From Inquilinus limosus (GTDB lineage: Bacteria > Pseudomonadota > Alphaproteobacteria > DSM-16000 > Inquilinaceae): 33,931 nt of DNA. The notes under the pieces were generated by a model that did not search any database, was not told the origin of the DNA, and saw nothing but the letters and a program-made list of their open reading frames with translations. Shown here piece after piece: positions 15,697-24,323 of this stretch. Both the position numbers and the translations under genes were made by a program. Each line of letters opens with the position of its first letter. The first letter of the stretch is position 1. Location: positions 2,156-36,086 of the forward strand of contig NZ_NHON01000067.1 in assembly GCF_002195995.1 (NCBI RefSeq), read 5' to 3'.

Positions 15697-18582
15697 CTAC
15701 AGCACGAAATCCGCCGCGGTCAGGGCGTGGTCGGCATAGACCGTGATGATCGCGTCCGGCACCTTGTCGCCGGTGGTCTGGAGATAGACGCCCTGGCGGC
15801 CGTCGTCGAAATCGACCACCCGCACCTCGCCCGCGACGCCGGTGAAATTGCCGGTGCCGAAGGTGAAGGCGGTGTCGCCGTTGCCGGCATCGCCGTCGGC
15901 ATCGATCGCCGACAGGTCGATCTTGTCGCCCGCCGTGAAGTCGACGATCGAGTCCTTGCCGGCCGCCGCCACCGTGCTGTCGCCGATCGCGGTGTAGGCG
16001 AAGCTGTCATTGCCGGCGCCGCCCTTCAGCGTGTCGGCCCCCGCCCCGCCGGTGAGGACGTCGTCGCCGGCGCCGCCCCAGAGGACGTTGGCGCCGGCGC
16101 TGCCGGTCAGGTGGTCGGCCTGGGCCGAGCCGTAGAGTTGCTCGATCCCGGTGAGGGTGTCGCCCTCGGCGTCGCCGCCGGTGCCGGTGCCGGCCGCCAG
16201 GCTGACCGTCACCCCGGCCGCGCTGCCGGAATAATCGGCCGTGTCGGTGCCGGCGCCACCGGTCAGGGCATCGGCCCCGGCCCCACCCAGGAGGCTGTCA
16301 TTGCCGTCGCCGCCGTCGAGCCGGTCGTCGCCCGCGCCGCCGGCGATCGAATCGTTGCCGGCATCGCCGGTGACGACGTCGTTGTCGGCCCCGGCGTCGA
16401 TCGAATCATTGTCGGCGCCGCCATGGATGGTGTCGGCGCCGGCACCGCCAATCAGGCGGTCATTGCCGGCGCCGCCATTGAGCGTGTCGTTGCCGGCCGC
16501 GCCGGCCAGGACATTGGCGGCGGCGGTGCCGGTGAACGTATCGGCCTGGGCGGAACCGTAGAGGTTCTCGATGTCGTTGAGCTGGTCGCCCTGGGCGTCG
16601 CCGCCCGAGGCGGTGTCGGCCTGCAGGTTGACCGTCACCCCCGCAGCCGAGGCCTGATAGCTGGCATAGTCCAGCCCGTCGCCGCCGTTCAGCGTGTCGG
16701 CGCCGGCACCGCCCCAGAGGAAGTCGGCGCCGGCGCCGCCAGCGAGGACGTTCGCCCCGGCGGCACCGTACAGGTGGTCGTCCAGCGCCGAGCCGTTCAG
16801 GTTCTCGATGGTGGCCAGCGTGTCGCCCTCGGCCGAGCCGCCGCTGCCGGTGCCGGCGGTCAGGTCGACCGTCACACCGGCGGTGGAATCGCCATAGCCC
16901 GCCAGGTCGGTGCCGGCCCCGCCGACCAGGCTGTCGGCGCCGAGGCCGCCGCGCAGCGCGTCGTCGCCGTCATGGCCGTTCAGCACATTGGCGCCGGCGT
17001 CGCCGACCAGGGTGTCGTTGAAGGTGGTGCCGGTGAGGTTCTCGATGCTGGTCAGCGTGTCGCCCGCGGCCTGGCCGCCATACACGCCGGTCTCCAGGTT
17101 CACCTGGACGGATTCGGACTGCCCCTCGCGGCTGTAGTCGACGGTGTCGTTGCCGTCACCGCCATCGATGACATCGTTGCCGAAGGCGCCGCCGCCGTTC
17201 TGGCCCTGGCCGCTGCCGCCGGACAGGATGTCGTCGCCGCCGAGGCCGTTGATGACGTCGTCGCCCTGGTGGCCGTGGATATAGTTCGCCCCGGCGTCGC
17301 CGGTCAGCTGGTCGCCGTTCAGCGTGCCTTCGAGATTCTCGATGCCGTCGAAGGTGTCGCCCGCGGCATTGCCGCCGCTGGCGGTGCTGGTCGACAGGTT
17401 GACGATGACCGCGACCGCCTCGCCGGCATAGCTCGCCATGTCCGAGCCGGCGCCGCCGATCAGGTGGTCGGCCCCGGCCCCGCCCTCCAGGTAGTCATCG
17501 CCGTCGCCGCCGTCCAGGGTGTTGGCGCCGGCCGCGGCGACCAGCCTGTCGTCGAGGCCGGAGCCGCGCAGATTCTCGATGGCGAGCAGCGTGTCGCCCT
17601 GGGCGTCGCCGCCCGTGGCCGTGCCGGCGCCGAGATCGACCGACACCGCCGCCGCCGAGCCCGTGTAGTCGGCCGTGTCCGCGCCGTCGCCACCATTGAG
17701 GGCGTCGGCCCCCGCCCCGCCGCGCAGGACATCATTGCCGGCGCCGCCGGCCAGCGCATTGGCGCCTGCCGCGCCGATCAGCGTGTCGTCGAAGCCCGAG
17801 CCGTTCAGGTTCTCGATGGTGGCCAGCGTATCGCCCTCGGCGCTGCCGCCGCTGCCGGTGCCGGCGGTCAGGTCGACCGTCACCCCGGCCGCGGAGTCGC
17901 CGTAGCCCGCCGTGTCGATGCCGGCGCCGCCGATCAGGCTGTCGGCGCCGAGGCCGCCGCGCAGCGCGTCGTCGCCGTCATGGCCGTTGAGGATATTGGC
18001 CCCGGCATCGCCGACGATGCCGTCGTCGAAGGTGGTGCCGGTGACGTTCTCGATGCTGGTGTAGACGTCGTCCGCGGCCACGCCGCCCTTGACGCCGGTC
18101 TCCAGGTTGACGCTGACCGCGGCCTCCTGGCCCTCGCGGCTGTAGTCGACGGTGTCGTTGCCGTCGCCGCCGTTCAGCGTGTCGGCGCCATAGGTGGCGC
18201 CGGTGCCGCCGCCGCTGCCGCCGGACAGGATGTCGTCGCCGGCGCCGCCGTTCAGGGTGTCGTTGCCGGGCGAGCCGTGCAGCCAGTTGTTCCCGGCATC
18301 GCCGGTGAGCGTGTCGTTGAAAGTGCTGCCCGAGACGTTCTCGATGCCGGTGAAGGTGTCGCCGGCGGCGTGCCCGCCCGAGGCGGCGCCGGTGGCCAGG
18401 TTGACCACGACGGCGGCGTTCGAGCCGGCATAGGTGATCGTGTCGACGCCGTCGCCGCCGTTCAGCGCGTCGGCGCCGGCCAGGCCTTCCAGCGTGTCGT
18501 CGCCGGCCAGGCCGTTGATGGTGTCCGCGTTGGCGGTGCCGCTGAGGCCGTCATTGCCGGCGGTGCCGTTGATGAGCGCCAT
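15697..18582 (-). CDS. Large modular RTX calcium-binding protein
   Basis: A 961-residue protein made of RTX nonapeptides (such as GGAGNDTLN) interleaved with nine copies of a module of the form VNL-TG-ASGG-A-GDT---IEN--GS--ND-L-GDAGAN. Two long blocks are duplicated at a 1008-bp (336-residue) period. The last ~110 residues match the serralysin C-terminal secretion domain (SIVDFTAGDKIDLSAIDADG ... GVYLQTTGD) and end LTAADFVL, the Asp-plus-hydrophobic tail of PrtDEF-type substrates. There is no signal peptide or enzyme domain, so a secreted, calcium-folded structural or adhesive role is likely. The ATG at 18582 has a perfect AGGAGG at 18589-18594. It diverges from the LacI-type regulator. Confidence 0.9.
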   Translation of the reverse strand: MALINGTAGNDGLSGTANADTINGLAGDDTLEGLAGADALNGGDGVDTITYAGSNAAVVVNLATGAASGGHAAGDTFTGIENVSGSTFNDTLTGDAGNNWLHGSPGNDTLNGGAGDDILSGGSGGGTGATYGADTLNGGDGNDTVDYSREGQEAAVSVNLETGVKGGVAADDVYTSIENVTGTTFDDGIVGDAGANILNGHDGDDALRGGLGADSLIGGAGIDTAGYGDSAAGVTVDLTAGTGSGGSAEGDTLATIENLNGSGFDDTLIGAAGANALAGGAGNDVLRGGAGADALNGGDGADTADYTGSAAAVSVDLGAGTATGGDAQGDTLLAIENLRGSGLDDRLVAAAGANTLDGGDGDDYLEGGAGADHLIGGAGSDMASYAGEAVAVIVNLSTSTASGGNAAGDTFDGIENLEGTLNGDQLTGDAGANYIHGHQGDDVINGLGGDDILSGGSGQGQNGGGAFGNDVIDGGDGNDTVDYSREGQSESVQVNLETGVYGGQAAGDTLTSIENLTGTTFNDTLVGDAGANVLNGHDGDDALRGGLGADSLVGGAGTDLAGYGDSTAGVTVDLTAGTGSGGSAEGDTLATIENLNGSALDDHLYGAAGANVLAGGAGADFLWGGAGADTLNGGDGLDYASYQASAAGVTVNLQADTASGGDAQGDQLNDIENLYGSAQADTFTGTAAANVLAGAAGNDTLNGGAGNDRLIGGAGADTIHGGADNDSIDAGADNDVVTGDAGNDSIAGGAGDDRLDGGDGNDSLLGGAGADALTGGAGTDTADYSGSAAGVTVSLAAGTGTGGDAEGDTLTGIEQLYGSAQADHLTGSAGANVLWGGAGDDVLTGGAGADTLKGGAGNDSFAYTAIGDSTVAAAGKDSIVDFTAGDKIDLSAIDADGDAGNGDTAFTFGTGNFTGVAGEVRVVDFDDGRQGVYLQTTGDKVPDAIITVYADHALTAADFVL
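16790..17200 (-). repeat. Internal duplication block, downstream copy
   Basis: This stretch of the large RTX gene matches 17798-18208 in register at a constant offset of 1008 bases, checked at four anchor points: 16791/17799, 16931/17939, 17031/18039 and 17125/18133. Long runs are identical and remaining changes are mainly at third positions or within variable repeat residues. Confidence 0.85.
17798..18208 (-). repeat. Internal duplication block, upstream copy
   Basis: The partner of 16790-17200, offset by exactly 1008 bases. It encodes the block running from the YSREGQ segment through GHDGDDALRGGLGADSL to the GTGSGGSAEGDTLATIENLN segment. Confidence 0.85.
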
Positions 18583-19109
18583 GAGTCTCCTCCTAGGGCG
18601 TAAGCCCAGATCAACAGTCGTCCTGTGGGTTAAGAAAAACCCTCCCCGAATTTAAGCTGGCAGAAGAATCAATTGAGTCCTAATGATTCATTTTCAATAA
18701 AATTATGCCCCACATAAAGAGAAACTGCTTCTAATTGCAAAGAAATTTGATTTCCATATATAGGTTTTATTGTTTCAATCGTCATACAATTGACATGATA
18801 CGGAAGGAGATTTCCGCTTCAGTCGGCATTGGCATGTAATTATTGAGAACAGGACGCCGATCACCATCATGCGCAATCGGCACGATGACGGCATTCCCGG
18901 AAGCGGCGCCTCTCGCCGGCCCGGCCCGAGCCAGGCGAAGCGCGGGAACGGCAAACGATTGCCGCATGATGGCAACGTTACCCTGCTTTTCAACCGCTTT
19001 TTCGCGGGTCTAATGGAGGCTTTCGATCAGCCATTTGGCTGCCGGCCCCGCCGCGACGACGTTCCGTCATCGCGGCGGGGGATGGCGGCAGGAAAGAGCA
19101 CATAGGACT
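18583..19109. other. 527-bp divergent regulatory region, AT-rich centre
   Basis: No gene is supported. The stretch about 18640-18870 is much richer in A/T than its surroundings, like the leader of the other RTX gene. It must hold the leftward promoter of the large RTX gene and the rightward promoter of the LacI-type gene. A TTGCAA and TTTATG pair 17 bases apart is readable on the minus strand near 18720-18745 but is not strong enough to call. Confidence 0.55.
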
Positions 19110-20207
19110 ATGGGCAAGCGCCCGACGGGTCGTGAGGCTTTCGGCCCTCTCATGCGCGACGTCGCGCGGCTGGCGGGCGTCGCCACCTCGACCGTCAGCC
19201 GCGCCCTCGCCCGTCCCGGCCGGGTCAGCGAGGCGACACGCTGCCGGATCCTGGCGGCGGCCGAGCAGCTCGGCTACGTCCCCAACGCCGCCGCCCGGAA
19301 CCTGCGGGTCGGCGCGTCCAACATCGTCATGGCCGTGCTGTCGGAGCCGGCGATCGCCAACGGCGCCTCGCAGGTCGTGCCCGAGGTGCTGCAAAGCGTC
19401 GCCGCGACCCTCTCGGACAACGGCTTCAACCTTCTGATCGCCGGCCGCAATCGCTCGGCAGCGGCGGAAAAGCATATTCCCGACCTCGCGGTCGGCGGCA
19501 TCGTCCGCGGCGCGATCCTGATCGGCGCCGCGGAGCTGCCGTCCCATGGCCAGCGGTCGCTCGCCAATGCCGGCATCCCGATCGTGTCGGTGCTGCAGGA
19601 CCGCAGCGCGGCCGGGATTCCGAGCGTGATCGCCGATGACCGCAAGGCGATGCGCGAGGCGGTGCTGCACCTGATCGGCCTGGGCCACCGGTCGTTCTTC
19701 TATATCGCGGGGCCGGCCGGCAGCTATCACGAGGCCGAGCGGTCCGGCGGGCTGGCCGAGGCGCTGGCGGCGGCCGGCCTGCCCGACCGGGCAGTGGTCC
19801 GCCATGGCGGCGGCCATGCGTTCCAGGACGGCTTCGAGAGCGGCATCGACGCCGCCCGGGCCTGGCTGGCGCTGGCGGCGCGCCCGACCGCGGCCGTCGC
19901 CTGCTGGGACGACGCCGCCATCGCCTTCATGAGCACGGTGCGGCCGCAGGGCGTGGCGGTGCCCGGCGACCTGTCGGTCCTGGGCTTCGACGGCGTTCCG
20001 GTCGGCGCCTTCTGCGAACCGCCCCTGGCCACGCTGCGGCAGCCGACGGCGGAGCTCGGGGCCAAGGCCGCGGAGATCCTGCTGATGCTGCTGGACCGCG
20101 ACGCCGCCGCCCCGCCGCTCAGGACGACGCTGCCGAACCAGCTGCTGCTGCGGGCCAGCACGACCGCCCCGAAGACCGGCGGCCGCAGGCCCCGCCGCGC
20201 GCCCTGA
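19110..20207 (+). CDS. LacI-family transcriptional regulator
   Basis: A 365-residue repressor-type regulator. The N-terminal HTH reads MRDVARLAGVATSTVSRAL with the hinge helix region RVSEATRCRILAAAEQLGYVPN (residues about 15-60). A periplasmic-binding-protein-like sensor domain follows, with GAILIGAAEL, GIPIVSVLQD, HRSFFYIAGP and LSVLGFDGVPVGAF, ending in the PTAELGAKAAEILLMLL helix. The ligand is probably a sugar or similar small molecule but cannot be specified. No transport or catabolic operon is adjacent; the nearest divergent gene is the large RTX gene. The ATG at 19110 has AGGA close by and a better AGGAAAGAG slightly further upstream. Confidence 0.93.
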   Translation: MGKRPTGREAFGPLMRDVARLAGVATSTVSRALARPGRVSEATRCRILAAAEQLGYVPNAAARNLRVGASNIVMAVLSEPAIANGASQVVPEVLQSVAATLSDNGFNLLIAGRNRSAAAEKHIPDLAVGGIVRGAILIGAAELPSHGQRSLANAGIPIVSVLQDRSAAGIPSVIADDRKAMREAVLHLIGLGHRSFFYIAGPAGSYHEAERSGGLAEALAAAGLPDRAVVRHGGGHAFQDGFESGIDAARAWLALAARPTAAVACWDDAAIAFMSTVRPQGVAVPGDLSVLGFDGVPVGAFCEPPLATLRQPTAELGAKAAEILLMLLDRDAAAPPLRTTLPNQLLLRASTTAPKTGGRRPRRAP

Positions 20208-20290
20208 CGAGGCATCCACCGTGTGGGCGAGCGCCGCGCGGGCGGGCCCCCGGCGCCAGGGTCAGATGCGGCAGGTCGGATACGGTCCGG

Positions 20291-20782
20291 TCAGATCGCG
20301 CCGGTGCCGCGCCAGCCGACCAGCGCGCCCTCATCCTCCATGAGGTGCAGGCGCTGCCCCGCGACCCGGCCGAACTCCAGCACCAGCGCGCGGCGCCGGG
20401 GCGGCGGCAGGCGGTGCTCCGGCGGCGGCCGCAGCAACACCGCGTCGAAGCCGTCGGCGACGATCAGGCCGCAATCCGGCCCGATCAGCTCCTGCGGGAA
20501 ATCCTCCGGCACGGCGAAGCAGAACCGGTCGCAATAGGCGGCGTAGTTCTGCCATTTCCGGTCGCCGCGGAAATCGGCGATCGAGACCTTGACCTCGACC
20601 AGGATGATGCCGCCGACCCCGTCAACCGCGAAGACGTCGGCGCGGCGCCCGTCGGGCAGCCCGAACTCCGCCAGGCTGGCATGGCCGGCGGCGGCGAGCC
20701 AGCGGCGCACCCCGCGGGTGACCTGCGCCGTCTGCAGCCGGGCCAGGGAGTCCAGCCGGGCGGAGTTGCTTCTTTGTTCCAT
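20291..20782 (-). CDS. mmcB: MmcB-family DNA repair protein
   Basis: A 163-residue protein of the MmcB family, which in Caulobacter is an SOS-induced factor needed for resistance to mitomycin C. It has a PD-(D/E)XK-nuclease-like core: Asp49 in GRRADVFAV, then Glu63 and Lys65 in IILVEVKVSIADFRGDRKW, followed by YCDRFCFAVPEDFP and GLIVADGFDAVLLR. A DNA-binding or cleaving role in damage repair is inferred from the family. The ATG at 20782 follows a weak ribosome site. A LexA-like GTTG-N7-GTTC overlaps the start (20765-20779), one base off the alphaproteobacterial SOS box. It converges on the LacI-type gene. Confidence 0.9.
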   Translation of the reverse strand: MEQRSNSARLDSLARLQTAQVTRGVRRWLAAAGHASLAEFGLPDGRRADVFAVDGVGGIILVEVKVSIADFRGDRKWQNYAAYCDRFCFAVPEDFPQELIGPDCGLIVADGFDAVLLRPPPEHRLPPPRRRALVLEFGRVAGQRLHLMEDEGALVGWRGTGAI

Positions 20783-20896
20783 GCGGAGCCATCCTAGACT
20801 CCATCCGGGCCCGGCGCCAAGGGAGAAGGATCTGTCTTGGAATCGTCAGAATTTTGCCATGCCCCTCACTGAATCTGTCGGGACAATGGGTGTTAC

Positions 20897-21013
20897 CTGT
20901 GACACAGTTACAAAGTCCGGAATGAATTATTCAATTACGCGTCCTTAGGGGGATGCAGTTCGCTTTCCGGTAGCGGGGCGGTCTGCTTCTCGATCAGTAT
21001 ACGACGGTATATA
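20897..21013 (+). promoter_or_regulatory. Putative regulatory region of the secretion operon
   Basis: Three symmetric sites precede the exporter genes: CTGTG-A-CACAG (20897-20907), TGAAT-T-ATTCA (20923-20933) and TATAC-GACG-GTATA (20998-21011). The last contains TATATA, which could serve as a -10 element. GTTAC occurs twice (20892 and 20907), 15 bases apart. The stretch is AT-rich compared with its flanks. Confidence 0.35.
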
Positions 21014-21067
21014 AAGTCGGTCACAGGGCGGTGGCGCCAGACAGGCCGACGAGGGGAAAAAGACATT

Positions 21068-22867
21068 ATGGCGAAGACAGACGTGACACCGCCGAGCGCC
21101 GCCCGCCAAGCCCTTCAATCGGTCAGGCCGTGGTTCCTGGTGGCAGGCGGGTTCAGCTTCGTCATCAACCTGCTGGTGATGGTGTCACCGCTCTATTCCT
21201 ACCAGCTGTTCGACCGTGTGCTGGGCAGCGCCCATGTCGAGACGCTGGTGTTCCTGACCCTGGTCGCCTGCTTCGCCTTCATCATCCTGGGCTGGCTCGA
21301 CGGGCTGCGCTCGGCGCTGCTGGCCCGGATCGGCACACGGTTCGAGCGGAAGCTGGCCGGCACCCTGGTCGAGACCGGGGTCAACGGCGCCGTGCTGGGC
21401 GCGCCGGTCGGCGGCCAGGCGCTGCGCGACCTGTCGCAGATCCGCGCCTTCATCGGCGGCCCGTCGATCGGCCCGCTGTTCGACGCCCCCTGGGCGCCGG
21501 TCTTCATCGTCGTCATGTTCCTGCTGCACTGGGCGCTCGGCGTCACCGCGCTGATCTCCGCCGCCATCCTGTTCGGCCTGGCGCTGACCAACGAGAAGAT
21601 GCTGCGCGGCCCGACCACCGACGCCAACAAGCTGCAGGTCGTGGCCCAGCGCCAGGCCGAAGGCGCCATCCGCAGCGCCGAGACCGTGCGCGCCATGGGC
21701 ATGCTGCCGGCGCTGATGGGCCGCTGGCGCAAGGACGCCGAGGCCGCGCTGGTGGGGCAGGAGCGCAGCTCCGACCGGTCGGCGATCATCGGCGGCTCCT
21801 CGAAATTCGTCCGCATCTTCGTGCAGAGCTTCGTGATGGGCGTCGGCGCCTATCTGCTGCTGCATGGCGAGCTGACCTCGGGCGGCATGATCGCCGGCTC
21901 GATGCTGCTGTCCCGCGCCCTGGCCCCGGTCGAGCAGGCGATCAGTTCCTGGCGCCAGTTCATCAGCGCCCGCCAGTCCTATGAATCGATCGAGAAGATC
22001 CTGACCGCCCTGCCGAAGCGCAAGGACGGGCTGACCCTGCCGCCGCCGTCGGGCAAGGTGCAGATCGACAAGCTGGTCTTCGTCGCGCCGCAGGGCAAGA
22101 CGCCGATCATCAAGCGCGTCAGCTTCGAGATCGCGGGCGGCGAGGTGCTGGGCATGGTCGGCCCCTCCGCCTCGGGCAAGAGCACGCTGTGCCGCCTGCT
22201 GTGCGGCATCTATCCGCCGACCGACGGCGCGGTCCGCCTCGACGGCGCCGATCTCGGGCAATGGTCGCCCGAGACGCTGGGGCCGCATCTCGGCTACCTG
22301 CCGCAGGCGGTCGACATCTTCCCCGGCACGGTGGCCGAGAACATCGCCCGCATGGGCAAGGTCGACTCCGACCAGGTGGTGGCGGCGGCCGAGCTGGCCG
22401 GCGTGCACGACATGATCGTGCGGCTGCCGCAGGGCTACGACACCCCGATCGGCGACGGCGGCGTGCCGCTGTCGGGCGGCCAGCGCCAGCGCGTCGGCCT
22501 GGCCCGCGCCGTGTTCGGCCAGCCCAAGCTGGTGGTGCTGGACGAGCCGAACTCCAACCTCGACGCGGATGGCGAGGCCGCGCTGATGGGCACGATCGCC
22601 GGGCTGAAGGCCAAGGGCACGACCGTGATCATCGTCGCCCACCGGCCGCAGATCCTGGCCGATGCCGACCGCCTCCTGGTGATGCGCGACGGCGAGATCG
22701 CCTTGCTTGGACCGCGGGCCGAGGTGCTGGCCCGCATTGCTGGACCACGTGCCGCCGACACCACGCCGGCGCCAAAGGGAACTGAAAATGTCGCTCACGC
22801 CTCAGGAGCCTGGACAGCCACTGCCGCCAGCCGTCCTCAGCAACCGCCTGCCCGCTCCGCTGGATGA
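21068..22867 (+). CDS. Type I secretion system permease/ATPase (PrtD type)
   Basis: A 599-residue ABC exporter with fused membrane and ATPase domains. About five or six membrane helices occupy residues 20-320. The ATPase has Walker A GPSASGKST (365-373), signature LSGGQRQRV (from 468), Walker B LVVLDEP with Asp492/Glu493, and the switch His in VAHRP. The first helices (FLVAGGFSFVINLLVMVSPL) and YQLFDRVLGS are typical of PrtD/AprD-type transporters that export RTX proteases and related proteins. No C39-like peptidase domain is present. The last ~40 residues are a low-complexity tail that reads over the start of the next gene. GAGGGGA precedes the ATG. Confidence 0.96.
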   Translation: MAKTDVTPPSAARQALQSVRPWFLVAGGFSFVINLLVMVSPLYSYQLFDRVLGSAHVETLVFLTLVACFAFIILGWLDGLRSALLARIGTRFERKLAGTLVETGVNGAVLGAPVGGQALRDLSQIRAFIGGPSIGPLFDAPWAPVFIVVMFLLHWALGVTALISAAILFGLALTNEKMLRGPTTDANKLQVVAQRQAEGAIRSAETVRAMGMLPALMGRWRKDAEAALVGQERSSDRSAIIGGSSKFVRIFVQSFVMGVGAYLLLHGELTSGGMIAGSMLLSRALAPVEQAISSWRQFISARQSYESIEKILTALPKRKDGLTLPPPSGKVQIDKLVFVAPQGKTPIIKRVSFEIAGGEVLGMVGPSASGKSTLCRLLCGIYPPTDGAVRLDGADLGQWSPETLGPHLGYLPQAVDIFPGTVAENIARMGKVDSDQVVAAAELAGVHDMIVRLPQGYDTPIGDGGVPLSGGQRQRVGLARAVFGQPKLVVLDEPNSNLDADGEAALMGTIAGLKAKGTTVIIVAHRPQILADADRLLVMRDGEIALLGPRAEVLARIAGPRAADTTPAPKGTENVAHASGAWTATAASRPQQPPARSAG

Positions 22868-24182
22868 CACCGCGGCGACGCTGAAGCGCAACGCGTATGG
22901 CCTGAACCGCCTGAGCCTGATCGGCGGCGTCGTGATCGGCGTCTTCGTGTTCGGCTTCGGCGCCTGGGCCGCCGTCTCCCCGCTGGCCAGCGCCGCGATC
23001 GCCAACGGCGTCGTCAGCCCCGAGGGCAACCGGCGCACGGTGCAGCATCTCGAGGGCGGCATCATCCGCGAGTTGCTGGTCAAGGACGGCACCGAGGTCA
23101 AGGCCGGCGACACGCTGCTGGTGCTGGACGCGACGCGCGACCTGGCGACCTATGACTCGGTGCGCATGCAGCGCCTGGCGGACATGGCGGCCCTGGCCCG
23201 GCTCGACGCCGAGCAGGCCGGCGCGCCGGCGATCACCATGCCGGCCGAGGTGCTGGACGAGGCGGCGAAGAGCCCCGGCGCCGCAGCCCTGGTGCAGGCG
23301 CAGCAGGAGCAGTTCACCTCCCGCCGCGAATCGATCAACGGCCAGAAATCGGTGCTGCAGCAGCGCGTCGAGCAGAGCCGGTCCGACATCGAGGGGCTGA
23401 AGGCCCAGATCACCTCGGCCGACACCCAGCTCGAGCTGATCCAGCAGGAGATCAACGGCGTCGCGCCGCTGGTCGCCAAGGGGCTGTATGAGCGGCCCCG
23501 GCTGCTGGCGCTGCAGCGCACCCAGGCCCAGATCGGCGGGCAGAAGGCGGCCGACACCTCCTCGATCGCCAAGGCCCAGCAGCTGATCGGCGAGAGCCAG
23601 ATGCGGATGCTGGCGCTGGACAGCGACTTCCGCGACAAGATCGCCGAGGAGCGCGCGAACACCCAGAAGGAGCTGGCGCAGCTGGACGAGAAGCTGCGCT
23701 CGGCCGGCGACGTGGTCGGCCGCACCCGCATCCTGGCGCCGGTCGACGGCGTGGTGGTGAACCTGAAGTACCACACGCTCGGCGGCGTCATTCAGCCGGG
23801 CGCCCCGATCCTGGAGCTGGTGCCGAAGAACGACCGGCTGGTGATCGATGTGCAGGTGCAGCCGAACGACATCGACACGGTGCGCGAGGGGCAGTCGGCG
23901 CTGGTGCGCTTCACCGCCTACCATCAGCGCAACATGCCGCGGATCGACGGCACCGTGATCTATGTCGCCGCCGACAGCACCCAGGACGAGGCGACCAAGC
24001 GCTCCTACTTCCTGGCCAAGGTCGAGGTCGACCCGAGCCTGCTGAAGCGGGTGGCGCCGCAGGTCAACCTCTCCGCCGGCATGCCGGCGGAGGCCTCGAT
24101 CATGACCGGCACCCGCACCGCGCTGCAATATGCGGTCGACCCGCTGGTCCACGCCTTCCAGCGCAGCTTCATCGAGGACTGA
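22788..24182 (+). CDS. Type I secretion membrane-fusion protein (PrtE/HlyD family)
   Basis: A 464-residue adaptor protein. A single membrane anchor lies at about residues 43-65 (LIGGVVIGVFVFGFGAWAAV), followed by a biotinyl-lipoyl-like half-motif (GGIIRELLVKDGTEVKAGD), long coiled-coil hairpins (residues ~125-310) and the returning half (RTRILAPVDGVVVNLKYHT). The C-terminal beta-barrel includes DRLVIDVQVQPNDIDTVREG. It bridges the ABC exporter to an outer-membrane channel. The ATG at 22788 follows AAAGGGA at 22774-22780; this start overlaps the ABC gene by 80 bases in another frame. No TolC/PrtF gene is present nearby, so the channel must be encoded elsewhere. Confidence 0.95.
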   Translation: MSLTPQEPGQPLPPAVLSNRLPAPLDDTAATLKRNAYGLNRLSLIGGVVIGVFVFGFGAWAAVSPLASAAIANGVVSPEGNRRTVQHLEGGIIRELLVKDGTEVKAGDTLLVLDATRDLATYDSVRMQRLADMAALARLDAEQAGAPAITMPAEVLDEAAKSPGAAALVQAQQEQFTSRRESINGQKSVLQQRVEQSRSDIEGLKAQITSADTQLELIQQEINGVAPLVAKGLYERPRLLALQRTQAQIGGQKAADTSSIAKAQQLIGESQMRMLALDSDFRDKIAEERANTQKELAQLDEKLRSAGDVVGRTRILAPVDGVVVNLKYHTLGGVIQPGAPILELVPKNDRLVIDVQVQPNDIDTVREGQSALVRFTAYHQRNMPRIDGTVIYVAADSTQDEATKRSYFLAKVEVDPSLLKRVAPQVNLSAGMPAEASIMTGTRTALQYAVDPLVHAFQRSFIED

Positions 24183-24216
24183 GGCGCCACCGCCTCCAGC
24201 CCATCGAGCGGCTTCG

Positions 24217-24256
24217 AGGCCATCCCCGCCGGGCGCGGGGGTGGCCTCTTTCGTTT
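24217..24256 (+). terminator. Terminator after the secretion operon
   Basis: A 13-bp stem with one G-T pair (24217-24229 and 24235-24247), loop CGGGC, followed by CTTTCGTTT, 35 bases after the stop of the membrane-fusion gene. Confidence 0.85.
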
Positions 24257-24323
24257 CCGGGCTCCGTGCGGCGTCACGCGGGGGGGTGTCATCGCCCCGC
24301 CGGCTTGCTATAAGGGCGCCCGG

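Noticed and set aside
16000-18580. Regular repeats that could look like a CRISPR or satellite array
   Set aside because: They are in-frame codons for glycine-rich nonapeptides with varied spacing; there are no unique spacers between constant repeats.
15634-18603. A 989-codon plus-strand frame opposite the large RTX gene, with repeats of its own
   Set aside because: The repeats are only the antisense reading of the RTX repeats; the RTX frame has a perfect ribosome site and a recognised C-terminal domain.
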